Source: Chondrus crispus
Taxonomy: Eukaryota; Rhodophyta; Florideophyceae; Gigartinales; Gigartinaceae
Direction of reading: 5' to 3'
Assembly (NCBI RefSeq): GCF_000350225.1
Contig: NW_005178991.1
Coordinates: forward strand, 1-64,000
DNA: 64,000 bases
Shown here in pieces: positions 57,002 to 64,000 of this stretch. The translations under genes were made by a program, and so were the position numbers. Every line of letters begins with the position of its first letter. Within the stretch, counting starts at the first letter, position 1. The notes under the pieces are model-generated. The model worked only from the letters and a program-made list of their open reading frames with translations, had not been told where the DNA came from and ran no database searches.

Positions 57002-57021
57002 ATTTGACCTTCCTGTGTAAA
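57002..57021 (-). repeat. Right terminal inverted repeat of the large transposon
   Basis: Exact reverse complement of 37757-37776, the only other place I see this sequence in the window. Beyond it about 40 bp of AT-rich sequence precede the GC-rich chromovirus 3. Confidence 0.75.
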
Positions 57022-57106
57022 CCTTCATTTGACAAAAAATCGAAGCCAAAAATTTGAGGGTCACTCACTGTGACGGAATGGTCGGGGCGGGTCGTCCGGT
57101 AGCGGG

Positions 57107-59213
57107 TCACGCTGCTCCGTTACGTGTTTCCGTGAGGCTTACGGTAGCTGCCCCGTGTACCTCCTGGAAAAAGGGAGGGTACAGGGGCGCTATCCATCCC
57201 TCTAATTCTCGAGTCCCACGCTGTCGGGATGCCCCCATAGTGCGCGGTTGGGGATTGGTATCCGTTTTTAGGCAGTTTCGCGCGACCGTGTTGTAGTCGA
57301 TATGACGGGCGGGCTCCCAGGTCGACTTGGCGTCGCTGTACCCGTACCATCGTACGCGAAACAGGGGGAGCGCGTCATCTCCCGGCCCGTGCCCGGTTAG
57401 CGATTGCACGACGTAGGCGTCGGTGGGGTCTCCCGCAGAGGACGCAGGAGGTAGGGTCTGCCTCGATGGTATGGGTGGTGGTACGCGAAAGGCGTCCGGT
57501 CGGAACGTGCACTTCGCGGCCAGGCGCGCCGCGCCAGACGAGATGAATGCGCGGTGAGCGGGGTCGATCGCCAGGGGGGCGAAGGGCATGACGCGGCGGG
57601 GCGCGGGTGGATCCGTAGGGTCCACTGTTGGCTCGTGGGACTCCCACGCCGTTCGCGAGCGCGTAACGGGACGCGTGTCCTTCGTTAGGGGCCTTGAGTC
57701 CGACAGCGGGGGAGTCCGCTGTTTCGGGGCGGTTCGCCCCGATTTGAGAGCGGAACCCAGCGAGACGCGTGGCGGCGTCTTCGGTTCCTCCGCCGCTGAC
57801 GGCGTCCATCAGCCCCGGCGTGCGCGGCATTGCGAGCGCCGTTGTCGCGGGGGTCTTTTCTGGGGGAGTCGCGTCGGGGAGGTTTTCATCTTCCCCGTTG
57901 GACGCCACCTGTCCCGGCGGGGGATCCTCCACGTTGCTACGGAGCGGGGGAGACCTGAAGACCCGGCCGCGATAGAGCCGGTCCTTCAGTCCCGTCTCGC
58001 GTAAGATGGTGACGGTGTGGTCGTCCACCTGTACGACAGGGAAGGGTCCCTCGGTCCGTGGTGCGAGCTTATTGTTAACCCGGTCCTTGTCCGTTTTCTC
58101 CTCGGACCGTAGCGCAGCCTGGCGGTTCAGGAGTACTTGATCCCCCACCCGATAGTGCGGGGTGGGGTGGCGTATCCGATTATCGAAATGGTTCTTATAC
58201 CGCTCCTGTCCGGCCAGCAAGTGGCGGCTGGCCGTCGACATCAGGCCGCGGAGCCACGCTAGGTAGCGGATCTTGAACTGCGCCCTTGAGGCGGATGGGT
58301 CCAACAGAGGCGTTTGTTCGAGGGACAACGGACTCGGGGTCCGGGATAATACCAGGTCGAATGGTCGCATACCGATCATCCTGTTCACCGTACAATTGTA
58401 GCCGTACGTGAGTGCGTCCGTGTGCTGGTCCCAGTCACGTTGATTATCGGCAAGATAGTGCCGGAGGGTTGATACCAACGTACGGTTGAATCTTTCCACC
58501 TGCTCATTGGTTTGGGGGTGATATGCCGTGGTAAACACGCTCTCTATTGAGAGTATCTTGCACACTGCGAGGAAAAACCTCGATGTGAACTGTCCTCCAT
58601 TATCGGAGAGAAGTTTCACTGGGGCGCCGTATACGAACACCGAGTGAGAAATGAACGCTTGAGCAACAGTGTCAGCGGTAATCCTCTTGAGCGGGACCGT
58701 CCTGGTCAGCTTGGAGTATCTGTCCGTCATCACCAAGAGTTAACGGTTTCCTCTTGGTGTACGAGGAAGCTCGCCGAGAATATCGAACGCGATGTACTCC
58801 AGGGGCCCTGACGGAGGAAATGTCTTCAACTCAGAGTTTTGCTTCCGCAGTTTGATGCATGTCTTCGCGCAGTTGGGACACATCCTTACGGTCGAGTAGG
58901 AGTCCACCGACATGCTCGGCCAATAAAACCGCCGTCTTAGCGTATATAACAATCGCCTACCTCCCGGATGGCCAGAGGTGGCGGGATAATGCGACAAGTA
59001 CAACAACCTTTCCCGGAGGGTTGTTGGTACTACGATCTGTTCCACCCCGTCGAGGTGGGCTTTCCGGCTGACCAGCCCTTCCCGATTCACGAAGAATCGG
59101 GAACTGTGCAATTCGGCGGACCCCTCCCCCTTCTGAAGACGGGAAGTCACCTCCTTACAAAATGGATCGGAGTGCTGTTCACGAGAGAAGTCTTCGTGGG
59201 TTATCGCGGCCAT
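57107..59213 (-). pseudogene. pol: Integrase and chromodomain of chromovirus 3
   Basis: The HHCC module (LSHYPATSGHPG, then CPNC) is near 58860-59010. The catalytic core has its first Asp in AFDILGE just before a TAA at 58740-58742, which takes the place of a tyrosine codon (RGNRY in chromovirus 1), then LSDNGGQF and EQVERFNRTL. A Pro/Arg-rich tail is reached by a frame change near 57640. The chromodomain (YVVQSLTGHG, RVRWYGYSDAKSTWEP) is at about 57260-57410, with a 50-residue tail. Confidence 0.92.
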
Positions 59214-59227
59214 CGAGGCCAGGGGGT

Positions 59228-61834
59228 CTAGCGCGTAGCAGCCCGCGGAAATTCGACGTCGGTGGTGTCGTACGTCTCCTCTTGATGCTGAGGCTCATCG
59301 TCGAAATTCATGACGGAGTAGCAAGGGATCTCTTCGTCGGTCGCGACAGTCGTACCCGCCGTTGATGGGATACGACTCAGCGCATCGGCGAGGCAGTTCT
59401 TGATTCCCTTCACGTAGGTTACGTCGAAGTCATATTCTGCAAGGCGCAAGCGCCACCGGGCAAGTCGGCAACTCGCATCAGCGAGGTTCATCAGCCACCG
59501 CAGGGAGTGGTGGTCGGTGTTGACCGTGAACCACTCCCTTTCCAGGTATGGGCGGAGCGTCTGTACCGCCCATATGATAGCGAGGCATTCCTTCTCGGTT
59601 GTCGAGTAGTTGCGTTCCGCTGACGAGAGCGTGCGTGACCAATACCCGACAGGGTATTGGTGTCCATCCTCATGGGTCTGCAGTAGTATGCAGCCCAACT
59701 GAGCGTCTGACGCATCCGTGTCCAGCGAGTATGGCCGCCCCAGTCTCGGGAGTTTAAGACTGGTGGCGAAATTATGCACTCCTTCAGTGTATTGAAGGCC
59801 GTGGTCTGCTCTTCATCCCGATCGGGAAGGACACCCGGCTCTCCTTTTCGGAGCATAGCCGTGAGGGGCGCCGCTATCTTGGCGAAATGATCGACGAAAC
59901 GTCGGTAGACAATACACATTCCCAAGAACGAACGCAGCTCGGTCTGGGTCCGTGGTTGAGTCGCTTCTGGGAGCGCTTTAACATTCTTCGGGTGGACCTC
60001 GAGTTCGCCCGGTCGAATGATATGACCCAGGTACTCGACAGAGTCCTGGAAAAACTTGCACTTGTTAAGCTTAAGCGATAATCCCTCCTGCTGCAGAGCA
60101 CGGAGTATTGCGTCCACATCATGGAGGTGTGCCTCGTAATTCTTGGAGAAGATTATGATGTCATCCAAGTAGATGAGACAACTCTTCCAGCCGTAGCCGG
60201 AGAGGAGGATATCCAATATACGTTGAAAGGTCGCCGGGGCGTTCATCAACCCGAAGGTCATACGGTTGAATTGATACGTCCCGGCGTGGCACGTAAACGT
60301 GGTTTTCGGTCGATCCTCCTTGGCGACTGGAATTTTCCAGTACCCGGAGTTGCAATCAAGGGTAGAAAAGACCTTGGCTTCCCCGAGCGTGTCAAGACAC
60401 TCGTCCATGCGAGGGATGGGGTACGTATCTCGCACGGTTAACGCATTCAGCCGTCGATAATTGATGCAGAAACGGAGGGTCCCATCTGACTTGGGGATGA
60501 GCACGACGGGGGACGCCCATTCGGACTTGGACCGGGAGATAACCCCGCTGGCTAACATCTCGTCAACCGAGGCTTGTTCCGCCTCACGGGCGCGGGGACC
60601 AGCTCGATAGGGCTGACATCGAAACGGCTTGGCACCGGGGGTGAGTTCGATGCGATGTTCTGTCGCTCGAACTTGGCCAAAGTTTCCATCACACATTCCA
60701 GCGTATGGCGCGAGCATGGTGCGAACCTGCCCTCGCACTTGCGCCGGCAGGTGGTCGAGGGGAACCGCCTCCTGCGGAGGGGATGGCTCTGCTTGGGAGA
60801 GGGCTCCGCGAGGGGGCCTCTCGCCCTGTACAGGGGGGCTCCCCTCGGAGAATTCTGCGGCTAGGACCGCGTCCAACGGCATCGCCGTGCGCACCATCGC
60901 CCGCGGATGGGGAGTGACGAAACCAACGACTTGGTTCTTCGACAACCTCTTGTTGGCGGACGAGAAGTTCGCCATGAGGACCTTGAACTCTTGCAACGGG
61001 GTGATGTGCACCACCCCGTTGGAGAGGGAGATCCGATGCTTCGCATATAACTGCGGGTTCGCCTGGAGGACCGAGAGTCCGGCCCGTCCACTTGTGACGT
61101 ATACCCAGGTCTGGGTGCCCGCCGGGATTTCCACGTCGCGAGACACCTTGAGCTTTGGGGAAGTCCGCCCGGCTTCGGGGTCATACTCTTGCTCCGACGG
61201 GAGGGGAGGGGCGTTGGCGGCCCGAGACGGCGGTTTCCGGACGATGGGTATCTTAGTGCCATCGTCCAGTTCCACCTCCTTCCGCCGTGGGTAGATGGCT
61301 TCGACGAACTTGTCGTTAAAATCGCACCCCAGTATCACGGGGGCGGCTAATCGTTCACAGACGATGAAGGTACACATCATGGTGCGGTCACCTAACCGCA
61401 CCACGAGGGGGATTTGTCCGCTCGTACGCAATGGTCTGCCATTGGCGTCCGCGATCGTCCGGATTTCACCCGGAATAATCAGCGCTTCCCATCCGGAGGG
61501 AAGCGTGTCGGCACGTACGAAATTGGAGCCAGCTTCTGTATCCAATATTTTGAGCTGGCGCACCAATATCGACGGGGATAATCCAAGGTCTGCGTAGACC
61601 TTGTAATTCCGCCGCGACAGCGCAAGCACTGTCTCGGGATGGCTAACACCCCTTGCAAGCGGGGGTGTTTCTCCGCCAAGGTCGGCGTAAGGTACCGAGC
61701 CGTTCGGGGTCCGGGTCTCCCTGGGATAGCCCAGTGTGTTTGCGGCCGAGTATCCGGTACCGCTTCTCCGTCTCGGGAGGTGAGGACGATTCCGCCTCCT
61801 TGGGCGACAGATCCAGGGACGTGCCCGTGTCCAC
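59228..61834 (-). pseudogene. pol: Protease, reverse transcriptase and RNase H of chromovirus 3
   Basis: The long frame begins around 61830 and is well defined from LALSRRNYKVYADLG (61625). The protease motif reads LDTEAGSNF where the family has LDTGAG, so a catalytic-loop glycine is replaced by Glu. Reverse transcriptase is complete with RFCINYRRLNALTVRDTY and the YLDDI motif near 60160. A single missing A near 59755 shifts the frame at the start of RNase H (SLDTDASDAQLG), which continues to TAG at 59228. Another shift near 59240 leads to integrase. Confidence 0.93.
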
Positions 61835-61860
61835 CTCAGCTGCTGCGGGCTGAGGTTCTC

Positions 61861-64000
61861 CTAGTTTTTTGGAGGAGGGGGAGCTTCCCCGGGGGACGGA
61901 AGGGCCCTCGTCCCGGTACCCGCACGCACCGGCGGACCGGCGACGGCTTCAGGGTTCATTACCCGGTTCGCCTCGTAACTGAGAAGGGCGACGGCTCGGA
62001 GGTACGCCTCCGGAGGCACTCGGCTCTTTTGGGCCATGGTCAACTTCTCGTACTGGTGGGGTACGAGGGATACATCCTTCACCTGCATATCGCAGTCGGG
62101 GGAAATGTGGTCCCCGACCCGATAATAGGTGAAGCAGATGATCTGCGGGGACGGAGGTCCTCGCAGATCCTTCTGGTAATTACGGGACGTTCTCCCGCGT
62201 GGAAGTCCGCGAAAGCCCTCGGCGGGCTCTCGAGTGGGTTGATACGGCTTGCGCCGGTCGCTGTAAGACAGCGAGTCTCCGTCGTTGAAGGAAGACTCTT
62301 CCGTCGGGAGGGAAGGAGTCCCCCCGACGAGGTCACCTTCTGTAGCGAAGTAGTTCTCGGCTCCCCGGGCCGTTTGAAAACTGGGAGGGGGGCCAGTCGA
62401 CGTCGACGGGGCGCCATCCAGGGCAGCGATGACCTGTTTAACCGGGCGGGGCTTCCCGAACTCCACGCCGCGCCCAGAACCGTGCTGGGCCCAGAAGGCG
62501 TCGACGTGCGAACGCGCATGGGCGATGGTATCCTCGAACGAGGATCGCGGTCGATCCTCGCGAGCTTGTAACACCGGCGGCTCGATCGCGGGGGTGTGCC
62601 CCTCGATGAAGAGGGGCGTCATCTCGTATGCCGAGTGCACGTCTCCGCACCTCCCCAGGGCGGTGGACATTCGAGTAGCGTACTCGGTTTCCAATTCGTT
62701 CGGCTTCTGGCGTAGCTCCCTCAATGCCGTGAGAGCCCGCTCGATCTCGAGGTTCGTCGCATACGTGCGTAACAGCCAATTGACGGCGGCGGCCCAGTTT
62801 GCCATCCCCTGAGATTTACGGTGCAGTCCCCGCTGGGACTCATACGCTTCCTTAGCGGACGGGGCCAGCAGATGGGGTAGGGCCATCAGGGCCATCGCCT
62901 CAGTCATATTGGCGCTGTCAAAATTTTCCTTGCAGCGAGCCAGGAAACTGATGACCCTGATGGGATCTACCCCACTGAATTTATACTCCCCCATGACCAC
63001 GAGGAGGTATTGCACCCTCTTACGGGTGGTAGCGTATACCCGGTCGTCCAAGGTCGGGTCGGTATCCACGAGGCGGTAGGCTCGGTAGTTGCACACACCT
63101 CTGAACCGGTGTTTCGTCGGCTTCCAGACAGAAACCTTTTTCTGTTTGGGACCGAACGTCGGCGTTGGGGCCGTAAGTGACTCTGACTCGGAATCTGTCT
63201 CCGAGTCAGAGGAGGATGACGAGGACGGGCTCGAGTACCCGTCCAGAGGGTAACCATTCTTTCGTCCTTTGCGACGGTTCGCCTTCCGCTCTTTCCGACT
63301 AGGTTTGGGCTTTTTTCGTCGTCCACTCCCCTCGTCGTCTGAGCTTCCCCCTTGATCGGGGTTCCCTCCCAGTAAATTTTGGGAAAGTAAATCAACTTCA
63401 AGGTGGATAGGTCCGGCGGAGGCTCCCTCGCGGGAGGCTCCAGCCGCAGTCCGCCACGCCTGAGAGTTGGCGGAGAATTGGGGAGCAGTCTCCATGGACG
63501 GGACCGGTATCCCCGCGGCTTGCAGCGCCGGCATTGTTACGTTCGAAAAGAGCAAGCTCTTATTCATCGGGGGTAACTCCTCAGCAGGAGGGATAGTAGC
63601 TACTCTGACTGTAGTCGGAGGGATCACCGCAGCGGTGGCTGGGGTTTGCCTCACCGATCCGCCCTGCGGGCCAGGCGACGGATCGGGGCGGTGCGTCTTT
63701 ACGACGGCAAGCTCTTGACGGAGGGCAGCAAGCTCCTCTGCCACGGAAGCGATCTCTTCTTTCAGAGGGCTGGTCGCCTCATCGACTCTGGCAGATATAT
63801 CCGCCTGCCAGGCCGTGGTTCATACGCCTTCAAGGGCGGAGAGTCGGTCGCGTTCTCGCGCGGCTTGTACCTCGGCTTTTGCCGCGATAGTTTCCTCAAT
63901 AAAAGTCTTGAGGTTTCTCGCAGCGCCGTCGGTTGCGCTGCGAGCTTCTCCGCTACAGTATTGAGCGTGAATCTTTCGGCTTCTCGGAGGGCCTCGCGGC
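61861..64000 (-). pseudogene. gag: Gag of chromovirus 3, 5' end outside window
   Basis: Open from ATG 63744 to TAG 61861 (627 residues), but the same frame continues upstream past a TGA at 63820-63822 into coiled-coil-like sequence that runs to the window end. It has a Ser/Asp/Lys-rich segment (63150-63330), a capsid region (about 62500-63060) and a zinc knuckle at about 62110-62140. In the knuckle the second cysteine is Tyr (CFTYYRVGDHISPDC against CX2CX4HX4C), which should weaken zinc and RNA binding. The C-terminus is Pro-rich. Confidence 0.9.

Larger units (their letters stand above)
37757..57021. mobile_element. 19.3-kb DNA transposon, CACTA/KDZ-like, with chromatin-modifier cargo
   Basis: Inverted copies of CACAGGAAGGTCAAAT (37761-37776 and 57002-57017), each preceded by TTTA reading inward, bound a block of distinct, lower-GC sequence. 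Inside lie a DDE transposase and four other large coding units, three with domains acting on DNA or chromatin. Coding strands converge at 40493/40587 and 51491/51564 and diverge around 47.7 kb. A TA on both sides would fit a 2-bp target duplication, but TA is palindromic and so proves little. AT-rich flanks reaching about 37733 and 57058 leave the exact ends uncertain. The transposase, terminal repeats and gene block support one element. Confidence 0.8.
57107..64000 (-). mobile_element. Ty3/gypsy chromovirus 3, degenerate, cut by the window end
   Basis: Right to left: Gag with zinc knuckle, protease, reverse transcriptase, RNase H, integrase and chromodomain. Sequence and GC content differ clearly from chromoviruses 1 and 2, so this is a second family. 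The 5' end is outside the window; the 3' side meets the large transposon about 90 bp past the chromodomain stop and no LTR is visible. Frameshifts, a stop codon and active-site changes make it inactive. Confidence 0.94.

Noticed and set aside
57588..58004. 138-codon plus-strand frame
   Set aside because: Antisense to the Pro/Arg-rich tail of the chromovirus 3 integrase; GC-rich coding sequence opens the opposite strand.
61639..62571. 310-codon plus-strand frame
   Set aside because: Antisense to chromovirus 3 gag, which has a knuckle-like motif and the expected position.

Overview
The window is eukaryotic DNA made almost entirely of mobile elements. Evidence: three Ty3/gypsy chromoviruses, solo LTRs with 5-bp target duplications, a DDE transposase of the CACTA/KDZ type, a SET domain, chromodomains, no bacterial gene packing and no host gene I can recognise. 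Long reading frames suggest an intron-poor host. A red alga or another protist or fungus would fit, but the sequence alone does not decide it.

Layout. 1-7541: 3.2 near-identical copies of a 2382-bp tandem unit holding a decayed tyrosine-recombinase (Crypton-like) gene. 7542-14704: chromovirus 1 (plus strand), 5'-truncated at the array and split by a solo LTR (family C) in gag. 14705-22514: its 3' region, a solo LTR of family A, two LTRs of family B, and a broken member of an unrecognised ORF family. 22515-33075: chromovirus 2 (minus strand), same family as chromovirus 1, with a long 3' region and a partial 5' LTR (family B) cut by a second family A LTR. 33658-37756: GC-rich degenerate repeats around an intact member (about 360 aa) of the unrecognised ORF family. 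37757-57021: a 19.3-kb transposon, the main find. 57107-64000: chromovirus 3 (minus strand), a different family, running off the window.

The large transposon is bounded by inverted copies of CACAGGAAGGTCAAAT. Besides a DDE transposase it carries a set of chromatin and DNA-modification domains: (i) a minus-strand frame with a basic AT-hook-like N-terminus, a ParB/sulfiredoxin-like domain and a 2-oxoglutarate/Fe(II) dioxygenase domain; (ii) a divergent plus-strand frame with an uncharacterised N-terminus, a beta-class amino-DNA methyltransferase and a C-terminal SET domain; (iii) a 455-aa protein with a Tudor/Agenet-like N-terminus; (iv) an intact 749-aa nuclear-type protein. The two big divergent genes share a mirrored 474-bp upstream region (46912-47385 and 47996-48469) around a 610-bp spacer with hairpin repeats, so both should get the same promoter. 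My inference is that the element writes, erases and reads chromatin or DNA marks around its own transposition.

Many frames in the window are interrupted by single in-frame stops or frame changes with homology continuing on both sides. In the chromoviruses this is decay. In the large transposon, short in-frame introns are an alternative for some of them (examples at 49370-49411 and 44436-44495). Without RNA data I cannot say whether that element is intact or dying.
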